This document shows, one piece after another, positions 28,239 through 38,695 of a stretch of DNA of 64,000 nt. The stretch lies in contig OX438748.1 of the NCBI GenBank assembly GCA_949316235.1, forward strand, positions 26,166,575 through 26,230,574, read 5' to 3'. Position numbers and translations under genes: made by a program. The notes beneath the pieces are model-generated. The model did not search any database. It was not told where the DNA came from and saw only the letters and a program-made list of their open reading frames with translations. The DNA is from Oegoconia quadripuncta (Eukaryota; Arthropoda; Insecta; Lepidoptera; Autostichidae). Numbering within the stretch: position 1 is the first letter of the stretch; the number at the start of each line of letters is the position of its first letter.

Positions 28239-28594
28239 AGGTCTTAGCATACGTGACGTGTTTATTCTCGTGCCGGACGGAACGGGACGATTTTTTGACA
28301 TCGTTGCATTTAAAAACGTAGCAATAAAATACGCGTGGCGAGAAACACGGGCGGAACGGGACGGCAATAGAAAAAACATCGTTATGGCATCTTCTTCATC
28401 TAATACTACGGCAACCATTGCTAGTTCTTCAAAAGTAAAATCGAATATTTTGTGCTGAAATATGGTTGCAGCACTAGCACGGCTATCGTTGAACACCGTC
28501 ACTGTACGTATGTTTTAAAACCACTTTCATGTTAGGAATACCTGTCCCGTCTCCGTTCCGTCCGAGAAATTACCCGTCACGTATGCTAAGACCT
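28239..28594. mobile_element. Harbinger-like non-autonomous transposon (356 bp), TAA target
   Basis: The tips AGGTCTTAGCATACGTGACG and the exact-start inverse CGTATGCTAAGACCT are flanked by TAA on both sides (28236-28238 and 28595-28597). TIR similarity reaches about 50 bp (GGACGGAACGGGAC, GTCCCGTCTCCGTTCCGTCC). TWA targets are typical of PIF/Harbinger. A minus-strand frame inside has LDEEDA, reminiscent of the start of Harbinger nucleases, but it is too short to trust. Confidence 0.65.
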
Positions 28595-28867
28595 TAAGTT
28601 GTCAGCGAGGCGTCAACACAGTCAACAATTCTTTAATTGATATGCATGTTATTGAATTTAATAATGTATCTCTATTTGTGAGGACCTGTAATTGGCTCTC
28701 TGTTTCCTATAATAGTTTTTATTAGTGTTATTGCAGCTGTTGGTCTTTCGAATAAATAAAAATAAAATAAAATATATAAGTGGCTGCAGAGTAACTAGTA
28801 ATACTACCTAACACTATGTGATCGGCGTACTTTGATTCATGTGAAATATCAATATTCAAACGCGTAT

Positions 28868-29130
28868 AAAAATCGACACAATTTGTGGCCTCACTTTAGT
28901 TATACAGCGTGTTCGGTCTTTTTTTACTAAGCCGAAAAGGAAGGGTAAAAAATCGACACTATTTGTGGACTCACTTTAGTTATACAGCATGTTCGGTCTT
29001 CTTTATCCAACTACGGAAAAGGAAGGGTAATGTTTTTAACAGTCTTTGTATGTATGTGGCATACATGTTCCATTATCGTTCCGATCAAACTATCGGACCT
29101 TTGTTGAATTCGTTATAATGTCACGAGTGT
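28868..29130 (+). repeat. 81-bp direct duplication and family B fragment
   Basis: ATCGACACAATTTGTGGCCT ... TTATACAGCGTGTTCGGTCT (28868-28944) is repeated at 28949-29025 with small changes. The second copy runs into GGAAGGGTAATGTTTTTAAC, the family B start. Confidence 0.6.
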
Positions 29131-29387
29131 AGGCCATAAAAAAATAAAATATGGTACCCATTGATTCAAAAGGTAAAGACAATCCAGCGTTAAAATTCTT
29201 ATGATTGTTTCTATTTTGTAGTCGAAATTCATTAAGGTGTTTTAATTTATTTATGGTTAATTTTATGTAAAGTTATGGCACGGCATTTGAAGGATTTTTT
29301 TAATATTGATTAAAACAATTTGTCTAAGCAATACTAAATACCTTTTATGGGAAAGACATGGAAATCCTTAAATCGGCTTCGAACTCA

Positions 29388-29404
29388 GGTTAGGTTAGGT
29401 TAGG
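29388..29404 (+). repeat. Short (TTAGG)3 run
   Basis: GG(TTAGG)3 directly precedes a 5'-truncated LINE end. TTAGG is the insect telomere unit, but three copies can also arise by chance or from a LINE. Confidence 0.7.
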
Positions 29405-29790
29405 CAGGCCGCAGCAAAGATAATCTGTGCAGGTGGGGCATCTCCGATGGCGAGAGTGATCGATGCGAGTGCGGAGTCTCCCCACAGACAATGGATCACG
29501 TATTGTCTTGCCCCGCGTGTCCTGACAGCTGCACCTTTGACGACCTCCTTAACGCCACAGACAGTGCTCTTAGAGTGGATAAGTTTTGGTCCAATAAAAT
29601 TTGAAACTTGCCTCGACACGTAAAGAAGAAGAATAGGAAAGACAATTAGCCCAAGTTGCAAGCCTGATGCTGATGGCGTCGGGGCTTCAACTTTGGGAGA
29701 TTTTTGATGTCGATGAGCGACAATCTCCCAAACTAGCTACGACACGCTTCCTCTCATATCTAACTGCAAACCCGACATCGTTAAATAAAA
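29405..29790 (+). pseudogene. LINE ORF2 C-terminus with zinc knuckle
   Basis: A frame reads DRCECG, then QTMDHVLSCPACPDSCT, then ALRVDKFWSNKI and a stop at about 29605. This Cys-rich end followed by FW...I-stop is a common C-terminus of insect LINEs. The tail to 29790 continues with LINE-like sequence. The rest of the element is missing. Confidence 0.7.
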
Positions 29791-30427
29791 GCGAACATTT
29801 CGTATAAATTTTCTCAAGTTCCACAGCAAAATAATCGTATTTTCGCTTCATTTGCTCGCTTCCTTTGCGTAATTTGCTATCTCCGTGTAATCATGGTGCG
29901 TAGAGTTTATAGGGCGGAAGGTGGCGTGTCTGGAGGGCCTTTAACCTATTCGATGTAAGCGGTGGAATGCGAACGCAGATTTTCATCCGAATCTGTTTTG
30001 TATCTGAAAGGGTTACATCAAGCGTGTGAAACAATCCGAATTCCAGGAATCCAGGCTCGTTAAAGCACAGTAGATTAAAAAAAAAAAACAAATAAATGTA
30101 ATTGTTTTTCGGTCATTTATTTGTTGAGCTCCGATATTCTGATGCTGTAATCCCTTTGATCACGCATGAGGAAACTGGATTAATTCGTAACCTTCGACGC
30201 GACGGCTTTTGCCACCGACGGCAATTTTTTAAATTACTATTGACTTATTTAATAACCTTACGCAAAAACAAGTGCACACGTTTGAAGCCTTTTTTTAAGA
30301 GAGGAAATGCGTTACACATATCGCTCGCCTGGGGGACGACGAGACGGTTATGTGGGACTCTCCTCCCTATTTTACTCACTAACTCATTGCTAAAAGACAT
30401 AACATTTGTAGTATAGGTGAATTTTTT
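29791..30427. other. Intergenic with R1 LINE scrap
   Basis: Bases 30340-30372 (GAGACGGTTATGTGGGACTC) match the R1-type 3' end on the minus strand. The open frame at 30102-30416 has no recognisable family. Confidence 0.35.
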
Positions 30428-30650
30428 TTAATATTTCGAACACTTCCACCAATCATCTAGTCCCAAACTAAGCAAAGCTTGTACTATGGATACTAGATAA
30501 CGGATAAACATACATAAATATTTATATAAACATCCATGACTCGTGAATAAATCGGGGATCGTATTCATCATACAAACATTTACCCCTCGCGGAACTCGAA
30601 TCCCGAATTTGAATTCGTGTAATTAACAAATTAACTGGTGCCGCTAATCT
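30428..30650 (-). repeat. SINE-2 (minus) followed by family C scrap
   Basis: Bases 30428-30605 are SINE-2 from the TTTCGAACACTTCCACC end to CGCGGAACTCGAATCCC. Bases 30605-30650 (GAATTTGAATTCGTGTAATT) are a family C end fragment. Confidence 0.7.
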
Positions 30651-30878
30651 TTGTTGTTTCTGATTTTCTGTATTTAAAAAGAAATCGTTTTATTAATACC
30701 ATTTATTTTCCACACACACATAAATATAAGCTATACAGTTATTCCAATAAGACACACTAAAAAAGGCTCGTACTAATAAAACTATCCCAAGACTGAGACA
30801 AACTTAGAGATGACACTTGGGGATTATTCTATTTCTTCAGACTATTCTGAATTCGAACAGTATCCAAAAATATATTAT

Positions 30879-31091
30879 ACTAGCTTTCCGCCCGCGACTT
30901 CATCCGCATAGAAGATTTTATCAAAATCGGTTCAGCAAAAAAAAATACTATATATTATTCCAGATCCTAATCTGTCTACCGACCAAATTTCATCCAAAAC
31001 CGTCCAGCCGTATAGGCGTGAAGAGGTAACAAACATAGGTACATACAGACATACACAGAAACAAACTCGCATTTATAATATTAGTTGGGAT
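30879..31091 (-). mobile_element. Lep1/Helitron-like element, complete
   Basis: On the minus strand it runs from ATCCCAACTAATATTATAAA through GAGGTAACAAACATAGG-type sequence and CGTCCAGCCGTATAGGCG to CGCGGGCGGAAAGCTAGT. It is the clearest intact copy and shows the uninterrupted form of the one split at 22498-23744. Confidence 0.75.
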
Positions 31092-31227
31092 TTTTGAGAG
31101 TGAGACTCGACCTGAGACTGCCCCATCAATACGGCCTTCAGTTTTCCATAATAAGAGGAAAAAAAGGAAATATGAATATAATTTTTAAAATAGCAAAATA
31201 ATAATACCTGAAACCATCTAAGTACTG

Positions 31228-31367
31228 TAGCTAGCCAGGCGGACCTTTCAAAATGTCCTACCACCAACCAAACCGAGTACTTAAACATGTACCCCGCTGG
31301 GGATCGAACCCGCGACCTCCGATTCGTAAACCCTATGTTGTTTACATTGAGCCACGGAGGCGGTTAA
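31228..31367 (-). repeat. SINE-3 head, minus strand
   Basis: It contains the tRNA-like head (ACCGCCTCCGTGGCTCAATG and GGGTTCGATCCCCAGCGG on the minus strand) and stops in the TAGCTAC block. Confidence 0.78.
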
Positions 31368-31511
31368 ATCTAGTCCCAAACCATCTTGTGCTATGGATTC
31401 TAGATAACGGATAAACATAAATATTTAAATAAACATCATGACTGGGAAGTAACAATCAAACAAATATTTACCCCACGCGGGATTCGAACCGTTTGTTCGG
31501 CTGACAGGGTG
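31366..31511 (-). repeat. SINE-2, partial, minus strand
   Basis: CTAGTCCCAAACC, GATTCTAGATAACGGATAAA and CGCGGGATTCGAACCG. It abuts the SINE-3 head directly. Confidence 0.7.
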
Positions 31512-31678
31512 TGTGGAGGGAAAAGGCTTAGCGAACGCTGGGCGGTAGCAGTCGCACAGCACTGACTACGGTAAACTGCAGTTATATCACATCAGATCCA
31601 TTCATTGCCTCATATTGGGGAAGGCAATCGTGTTACTCGTATTACTGATTTGCTTACTTTTAAATGAAAGAATGTATT

Positions 31679-31996
31679 AACCGCCTCCGTGGCTCAATGT
31701 AAACAACATTAGGTTTACGATTCGGAGGTCGCGGGTTCGATCCCCAGCGGGGTACATGTCTAAGTACTCGGTTTGGTTGGTGGTAGGGCATTTTAAATGT
31801 CCGCCTGGCTAGCTACCACCATCTTATCTAAATCTGCCGCCAAACAGCAATATTAATAGCATTGTTGTGTTCCGGTTATCAGAGATAAGATAGCCAGTTC
31901 CCCAAATTATTTGGCTTCCACCTTCGGCCTCATCTTCACTTAACATCAGGTGTGATTGAGGTCAAATGCTAACCCGTTCTTCATAAAAAAAAAAGA
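31679..31996 (+). repeat. SINE-3, full length, plus strand
   Basis: The tRNA-like head has CCGTGGCTCAATGTAAACAA and GGTCGCGGGTTCGATCCCC. The body follows in full and ends CAGGTGTGATTGAGGTCAAA with an A-tail. Confidence 0.85.
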
Positions 31997-32445
31997 TAAG
32001 GGTAAATTGATGTAAGGAGTTTGGATGGTAAGGTTCATTCAAGAGCCGTTTCAAAGGTTGTACTATTACCTGTTGATGATTAGCGTTGTTCAGTGTCTTT
32101 AAAGAGTAGTAGTTTACTTATTATTTTGGCCGGCGAAATTACCATTTTAGTAATAGAAGATTGTATGTAAGCTTTTGGTGAGACAGTTATTTGGCCTGAA
32201 TCCCTAACGAGCAAAACCTTATTTGCTAATAAAAAAGTCATTTCACAAGATTTCAATCTCATTTCTTGGTTTAAATACATCTTCCAAGGGAACGATGTTA
32301 ATTTACATGTTAACCTAAATAAACTCGTAATTTTGAGATCCAGGAAGAGATTTGCATGTATTAAAAAATGAAAAGCTCATTCCTTAGACGTTGGTAAATG
32401 TTGTCAAATTTTAAGATGTGCCTACTATAAGTATTTATAGCAGCA
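31997..32445. other. Intergenic, nothing recognised
   Basis: AT-rich; no credible frame or repeat. Confidence 0.4.
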
Positions 32446-32760
32446 ACACTCGTGGCGCAGCCGTATTCGTTTTCGATTAACGAAGTGAAGCAATGTCTGG
32501 CACGGTCACTCTTTGATGGGTGACTATTCATGGCATGGCAGTGGCATTTTAATGCGAGTGTTTCCGTGCTTTTAATTGTTAAGTCAATTCGGTGGCCACA
32601 GGAGTGGCGTATAAACACTGACTGTCAGGTGGCGACTCGTGGTCGGAGACAAATCCACTAATCCTGCGTTTCTGTGGTGGCTTATGACCCATGTCCTCTC
32701 TTAGTGAGAATAAGATGTGACCCAACAATGAGGATGTATAAGGCTGATGATGACTGTTCG
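32446..32760 (+). repeat. 5S-rRNA-derived SINE, plus strand
   Basis: Bases 32464-32531 resemble animal 5S rRNA around its internal promoter: TTTTCGATTAACGAAGTGAAGCAATGTC matches the region before and in box A, and GGCACGGTCACTCTTTGATG with GGTGACTATTCATGG matches the intermediate element and box C. A fixed body follows (CCGTGCTTTT, AACACTGACTGTCAGGTGG, then CCATGTCCTCTCTTAGTGAG). The same body is at 41985-42235 and 60745-61440. The 5S part is too changed to be a functional gene. Confidence 0.65.
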
Positions 32761-33713
32761 GCACCTCGGCAAATAAAGCAGAAGACTAGGCTTTTATTTT
32801 TACTTTAAATAATTGTCTTGGTTTCTTTATAATTTAAGACGCCCATGTCAATTAGAAAGTTAAGATTTTCATGTTTAATCTCATCGATTGGCACCATATA
32901 ATTACTGTAAACTCCGAAGAATGCTGAGTACAATGAGGAATTTAGTATTATTATACAAATTTTAATCATGTACAAGTTCCGCAATATACTCGGCTTCCGC
33001 GAACCATGTTTCGACGAAAGGTTCTTCTGAGAAATGTGTACACCGAACAGAGGCTTTTTAGTTTGGAGGTCTACTGGCTGAGAAATTGAACGACATCACT
33101 TGACTTCAGAACTATCCAGGCCAATATAAAAGGGGGGAGCTTTTTCAAAATTATGAAGCAGTCTTTGAGTTCTACTATCAAGCTCGCAGTCAAGAGGACA
33201 TATTCTGCGAATATTGAGATATTCACAACGCATCAGATAACACAGGGCAAAGTCTCCGATTTGAAGACCCTCAAGTCGCCCATTTGCTGCAACAGAGGTC
33301 TAGCTAAATAGAAGATAAAGGGACTCCAACTGAGGACTCGATGAGTAGGCTTTCTCTATGCTAGCAATCCCACTGTTAGAGCAATTTATAAATTTAAATG
33401 ATCGTTTCTTTTCTTTTTGGAAGGAGGAGTCAATCCTAAAAAAGCCACATAAGCGCGGAACCATTTCTACGCAAAGGTAGTGCTCGAGTCTTGCTGACTA
33501 AAACTCCCCTTTCGCCATCCTTGACGACAGTTGTCTGGGCTTGGATCAAACTCCTTCAGACAGCTGCCAAATGCCCTTCAGCCACACGATACCACAACAT
33601 CAATTGGGGTTTCGAGCACACTTTAGCTGGCCATCCAAATTTAACATTATTAGACGCAGTGTCCACGCTTTACTGGTGTTAATGTAAACAGCCTGCGCAA
33701 CAATACATCGTTT
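32761..33713. other. Intergenic, nothing recognised
   Basis: A 63-codon frame at 33491-33682 shows no family resemblance. I see no repeat match. Confidence 0.4.
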
Positions 33714-33850
33714 GTCGCGCGTGACGTAGGAGTGAGAGTTGGATAGTTGTATATTACGTGGAAGTGAATGAGTAGGACAATAATTATCCCGCGCGACATA
33801 AACATTTATCACGCCTGTCATGCTACGGGGGCAAATTTCTTTAGAGTTAC
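33714..33850. repeat. Repeat family F, copy 1
   Basis: GCGTGACGTAGGAGTGAGAG, TTGGATAGTTGTATATT, GTGAATGAGTAGGACAA and CTGTCATGCTAC are shared, inverted, with 62675-62790. Its class is unknown. Confidence 0.55.
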
Positions 33851-34012
33851 ACATATTTCACACGACAATGATGCGTTTAATGAAATAAATGTTACGTAAA
33901 CTATTATATGCCTATTGTACAGACAACCTTATCCGTATCACACTGACTGACACGATATATGAAACAAAATTAATTAATGATCACAGATTCCGGCCAAGGC
34001 ATGAGAAAGCCG

Positions 34013-34270
34013 CGTGTTTAATTTTTTTATGATTGACTGGATTCGCGTTTGACCACAATCTCACATGATGGAAAATAACGATGTGGTCGAAGATGAAGCA
34101 CGCGAGCTCAGTAGATGCCTTTTCACTCAGCTCTTGCAGATCCCAAGGTTGTAGGATTCAGCAAAGACTGACGCCGGAAGGGAGATCTTGGCTGTTCGGA
34201 TGATGAATGAAGAGTCGAACTTCTTAGTGCGAATGTTTGGTATATTAACTATATACGGGTGGAATAATCC
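34013..34270 (-). pseudogene. LINE-4 C-terminus and tail, minus strand
   Basis: ATTCGCGTTTGACCACAATC, AGATCCCAAGGTTGTAGGAT and CTTAGTGCGAATGTTTGGTA are the inverse of the 21935-22172 copy. Confidence 0.65.
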
Positions 34271-34334
34271 CCACGCCTAGTGGTCCGAAGGTGGACGGGC
34301 GAACGATGGAATAAGATCATGTTATTATTTAAAT

Positions 34335-34537
34335 CCCAACTAATATAAATAGAAACTTTGTGTGTATATCTATATGTATGTTTGTTACCTCTTCACGTCT
34401 ATACGGCTAGACGGATTTGGATGAAATTTGGTGGGTAGACAGATTAGGACCTGGATTAACATATAGGCAATTTTTTTTTGCTGAACCGATTTTGATAAAA
34501 TCTTCCACGTAGACGAAGTCACGGGCGGAAAGCTAGT
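34335..34537 (+). mobile_element. Lep1/Helitron-like element, complete, first of tandem pair
   Basis: It runs from TCCCAACTAATATAAATAGA through ACCTGGATTAACATATAGGC to CACGGGCGGAAAGCTAGT. The next element begins at once. Confidence 0.75.
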
Positions 34538-34711
34538 ATTATAAATGTGAAAGTGTGTGTGTATGAATGTATGTTGTTACCTCTTCACGCCTAAACGGCT
34601 GGACGGATTTGGATGAAATTTAATTGATAGACAGATTAGGACCTGGATTAACATATTGGCAATTTTGACGATGTGGTCCATGCAAACGAAGTCGCCGGCA
34701 ACAGCTAGTTT
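34535..34711 (+). mobile_element. Lep1/Helitron-like element, second of tandem pair
   Basis: It starts at AGTATTATAAATGTGAAAG, so its 5' end is fused to the CTAGT of the preceding element. It ends GCCGGCAACAGCTAGT. Helitron-like elements often insert head to tail next to each other. Confidence 0.72.
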
Positions 34712-35047
34712 AATATAAAACCGCTTGCTCGTAGTCCCTCCTGTTATTGTTATTAGTTTATTTATTTGGTGAAATCACGTGCTAAAACAATTTTTACGGC
34801 AGAGGTTAATTTACAAAATTTTATAGGAACTTATTTAGGGGAACTCTGATACCTAAACTAAACTAGGATGTCACGTATTATAGGAGTCAGCACTCTTCAC
34901 AATTTAGTATATCGATAGATATATAGATAAAGCGTTTATTTGTATATGTATATAAGCGTATATAAATAGTTATTTTACTATGGTGTAGCAATAAATTTAT
35001 GTCATGTAATATCTATTAAACCATATTCTGTTAATATAAAAAATAAA
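34712..35047. other. Intergenic, nothing recognised
   Basis: AT-rich, with no feature. Confidence 0.4.
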
Positions 35048-35245
35048 TCGGAAAAAGTCGACCAGTAAGTACGTCAATCAAGTGACTGATGTCCTCACAA
35101 AAGGTCAGGTGCGGTCAACCACCAACCGACGAGCGTGTATGAAGCATTTGATGAGAGTGGAAGAAGCAAAAGTGGTATGTCAGGATCTTAGCAAGTAGAA
35201 ATCAATGGTCTCTGCCAACCGCAACGAGAAACAGGCGTGACTTTA
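35048..35245 (+). repeat. LINE-related 3' fragment
   Basis: AGTCGACCAGTAAGTACGTC, CAAGTGACTGATGT, GGAAGAAGCAAAAGTGGTAT and GTCTCTGCCAACCGCAACGA are shared, inverted, with 61850-61995. A LINE 3' end is the likeliest source. Confidence 0.5.
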
Positions 35246-35285
35246 TGTATGTATGCATAAAATATATATTATAAACCTACATAAT

Positions 35286-35525
35286 TGGTTGGTGGTAGGG
35301 CATTTTAAATGTCCGCCTGGCTAGCTACCACCATTTTATCTAAATCTGCCGCCAAGCAGCAATGTTAATAGCATTGTTGTGTTCCGGTTGTCAGAGATAA
35401 GATAGCCAGTCCCCCAAATGTGTTGGGGTTTCCGGGTCAGTACGCTTCCACCTTCGATCTCATCTTCACTTAACATAAGGTGTGATTGAGGTCAAGTACG
35501 CACCCGTTGTGCATAAAAAAAATAA
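35286..35525 (+). repeat. SINE-3, headless, plus strand
   Basis: It starts at GGTTGGTGGTAGGGCATTTT and is otherwise complete to the A-tail. Confidence 0.82.
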
Positions 35526-36197
35526 TATATCACGAAAGATCGGAGATGTAATGTTATTTAAGCCTTATCTTAAATGCTGCAATTGAAGAGCTGTCCTGAA
35601 TTTATTTTGGGTGGTCCGGGTACCATTTATCTAACTTGTTAAGTTAAGAAATAGTATATAACTTGATTAGTATGTCATCTTTATCATACGTCAGCGGGTT
35701 TTAAACTTCATGACGACTGTATTTGTATTTGGAAATGGCTCAGTCATGGATACGACATTATTTTGGTAATGGCGACGAGTATTCACGCTCGCCGCTTTTG
35801 CTTTAAACGTGGCGTCACTCGTGACGCGTCACGATGACAGATGATAAAGGCACTCCTTCGGATAAGCATGTGACGTGACATGACATTGAATTGACAGACA
35901 TCGGAGATAACTAAACTTCACTAATGGTCAATAATTTAATAACGCGGAAGGGGTTTTGTGTACTAATGGATGGGTACAGTATCGCTGCATTAGTAATTAT
36001 TGAGCTGGCACGGTATCCTGGTTCAATCCCTTAGGTATGAACTAAGATTTGATTTACAGATTGTCATATTGACATCGAAGCCATATAACTAGCGAGAATT
36101 TAATAGTAAGACTAAAGAGGGTTTATTCCGCCCAATGGCGCTCTTATTGAATAAATTAAGATTTTGTTTCAAATCTTTAATTTAAATTCAAATCAAT
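35526..36197. other. Intergenic, nothing recognised
   Basis: No feature except a short GC-rich palindromic word near 35820 (TCACTCGTGACGCGTCACGA). Confidence 0.35.
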
Positions 36198-36370
36198 TAG
36201 TATGTTATAAATGCGAAAGTGTGGATGTTTGTTTATTTGTTTGTTGCTCAGCGAAATGGCTGAACGGATTTGGATGGAATTTGGTTAGACATAGGATACT
36301 TTTTATACAAATTACACTAATCCGCGATAAAGCTATTCCACGTAGGCGAAGCCGCGGGCGGACTGCTAGT
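36198..36370 (+). mobile_element. Lep1/Helitron-like short form, complete
   Basis: TTATAAATGCGAAAGTGTGG, TGAACGGATTTGGATGGAAT and AGCCGCGGGCGGACTGCTAG plus T at 36370. Confidence 0.7.
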
Positions 36371-36549
36371 ACAGTATAAATCAAAAAAATCGGTCTGTCC
36401 TGCACTATGCAAGCCTATAAGCTAATTATAAGTAATACCTAAATAGCTTTAATAGTTTATTTTCCACAATTCAGGATTATAATAAAAGTTGCCGCTTTTA
36501 ATAATAATTTGAAATTCTCGAAAATAACCGTAATTAAAAAAATTAATAT

Positions 36550-36773
36550 TGGATGAATATTTCGGACACTTGCACCAATCATTTAGTTCCAAACTAAGCA
36601 AAGCTTGTGCTATGAATACTAGATAACGGATAAACATACAAATATTTATTTATATAAACATCCATGACTTGGGATTCGTATTCATCAGACAAACATTTAC
36701 CCTTGCGGGATTCGAACCCGCAACTGTTGGTTTCGTAGACAGGGTCACTGTCCACTACACCAATCGGTCGTCG
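36550..36773 (-). repeat. SINE-2, full length, minus strand
   Basis: The tRNA head (GACGACCGATTGGTGTAGTG, and CGGGTTCGAATCCCGC on the minus strand) and the complete body are present. Confidence 0.85.
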
Positions 36774-36835
36774 TATAAGATCCTATTGTATTATTTATAA
36801 TTAGCTTTTATGATTCATGTTGTATTTAAAAAAAA

Positions 36836-37091
36836 GACGACCTGTTTGGTGTAGTGGTTAGAAACTTTGACTGCTATACCAAAAGGTCGCTGGTTCGAAT
36901 CCCGCTAGGGGCATATATTTGTATGATAAATACATAGACATGTGTTCCCGTGTTATGGATCTTTTTCATTATAAACTAAATGTATTTTATGTATGTTTAT
37001 CAACCATCTGGTATCCATTATACAAGCCTAGTTGATTAGTGTGGAACTAGATGGCGCTGTGTGTATATGCTAATATATTTATTTATTTATT
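36836..37091 (+). repeat. SINE-1, full length, plus strand
   Basis: Head GACCTGTTTGGTGTAGTGGT and CTGGTTCGAATCCCGCTAGG; end GATGGCGCTGTGTGTATATG and a (TTTA)n tail. Confidence 0.86.
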
Positions 37092-37723
37092 TAAATCTTT
37101 ATTTATGCAATGAGGGCCTTTTATAAATTGAACCTTCAAAAATTGGCAAAAGAACTGGCTTCACGAAACTTCCTCTCTTATTTAGATCTCTTGGAAATAT
37201 TCAAAAATCACTGACTGGTTTTTCAAAAATCTGAAGCTTGGAAACACAATTAGGTACAATTAAAGCGGTTTTGTGTCATTCTTTCAAATTTAAATCCAAT
37301 TTAAATGGAGTCCTTTAATTTTAAAATATCCTTTGATCATAGATTCATTCATTAACAGCGGGACAAAAACCCGATTGGATTAAACAAATTGTGTTCTCAA
37401 CCCCTTTTTCATTTAACACCTCGGTATTCTGTGCCCTATAATTTTACATTAGCAAGGCTTCCGGGTCACATTGACCCATTCTAGACTGGTGCTTTGCAAA
37501 GATCACTTTAGTTTCCTTGCTCAAAGGAATTCAATCATTATTAATCGCCACGTATATACATGTACTCTAAAAATGTAGCATGTTATTTTTAACGACCTAC
37601 TCGTAAGTTAAAATGACAGAACTAATGTCATGTCATTCTTGTTACGTGCTTGTAATTAGAAAAGGAGAAAACTAGCGTAGTTGCGGAATATTTGCCCAGA
37701 ACGCCTCTCAGGTACAAACTTCC
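37092..37723. other. Intergenic, nothing recognised
   Basis: No feature seen. Confidence 0.4.
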
Positions 37724-38010
37724 ACGGTCCATCTTCGGATTACTAGGCGTGGGGAAGGATTCCACCCGTATATAGTTAATACTCGTATAACGAATATTCG
37801 CACTAAGAAGTTCGACCTTCATTCCTAATCTGAACAGCCAAGGCATGGAACTCTCTTCCGGCATCAGTCTTTCCTGAATATAGATCCTTGGTAAATATTC
37901 AAGAGCAGTGTGAATAGGCATCTACTGAAATCGCATGCTTCATTTTGGACCACATCGTCACTTTCCATCAGGTCAGATTGTGGTCAAACGCGTATCCAGT
38001 TAATCATAAC
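37724..38010 (+). pseudogene. LINE-4 C-terminus and tail
   Basis: TCTGAACAGCCAAGGCATGG, CTCTTCCGGCATCAGTCTTT and CATCAGGTCAGATTGTGGTC. The upstream piece (ATACCGAATATTCGCACTAAG-like) is preserved further than in most copies. Confidence 0.65.
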
Positions 38011-38133
38011 AAAAAACTATAATTCCGTCATGACGCTGTACTAAGGTTAACGAAGTTTCTTCGAATCGTTGGATAATTGATCGAATTGTTTCGTGCAAAA
38101 TTAATGACTGCTATTATAGTAAAATATCCGAAC

Positions 38134-38330
38134 GAATCCCAACTATAATATTATAAATACGAAAATTTGTGTGTATGTATGTTAGTTTTCAGGCCTAAAC
38201 GGTTTTACGGATTTGGATGAAATTTGGTTGGTAGACAGATTAGGACCTGGATTAACATATAGGCTATTTTCGGCTGAACCGATTTTGATGAAATCTTCCA
38301 TGCGGACGAGTAGCCAGCCAGCAGCAAGGA
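38134..38330 (+). mobile_element. Lep1/Helitron-like element, 3' end damaged
   Basis: ATCCCAACTATAATATTATA, CTAAACGGTTTTACGG, GGACCTGGATTAACATATAG and TTGATGAAATCTTCCATGCG; the CTAGT end has been replaced by AGCCAGCCAGCAGCAAGG. Confidence 0.65.
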
Positions 38331-38363
38331 CCCATATACTAGGGTCTACTACAACCAGTTCAA

Positions 38364-38695
38364 CCGCCTCCGTGGCTCAATGTAAACAACATTGGGTTTA
38401 CGATTCGGAGGTCGCGGGTTCGATCCCCAGCGGGGTACATGTTTTGTTTTTTGTTTTGTTTGGTTTGGTTGGTGGTAGGGCATTTTAAATTTCCGCCTGG
38501 CTAGCTACCCCCATCTTATCTAAATCTGCCGCCAAGCAGCAATGTTAATAGCATTTTTGTGTTCCGGTTGTCAGAGATAAGATAGGCAGTCCCCCAAATG
38601 TGATGGGGTTTCCGGGTCAGTACGCTTCCACCTTAGACCTCATCTTCATTTAACATCAGGTGTGATTGAAGTCAAGTACAAACTACATAAAAAAA
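38364..38695 (+). repeat. SINE-3, full length, plus strand
   Basis: The head CGCCTCCGTGGCTCAATGTA and GCGGGTTCGATCCCCAGCGG is followed by a GTTTTGTTTTTTG-type slip region and the full body with A-tail. Confidence 0.85.

Noticed and set aside
28119..28502. A 127-codon minus-strand frame as a gene
   Set aside because: It lies mostly in the Harbinger-like element and runs past its TIR into flanking DNA.
30102..30416. A 104-codon plus-strand frame
   Set aside because: No family resemblance, and its end overlaps an R1 LINE scrap.
32464..32531. A 5S rRNA gene
   Set aside because: Only the promoter-like part resembles 5S rRNA, with many changes, and it is fused to a SINE body.
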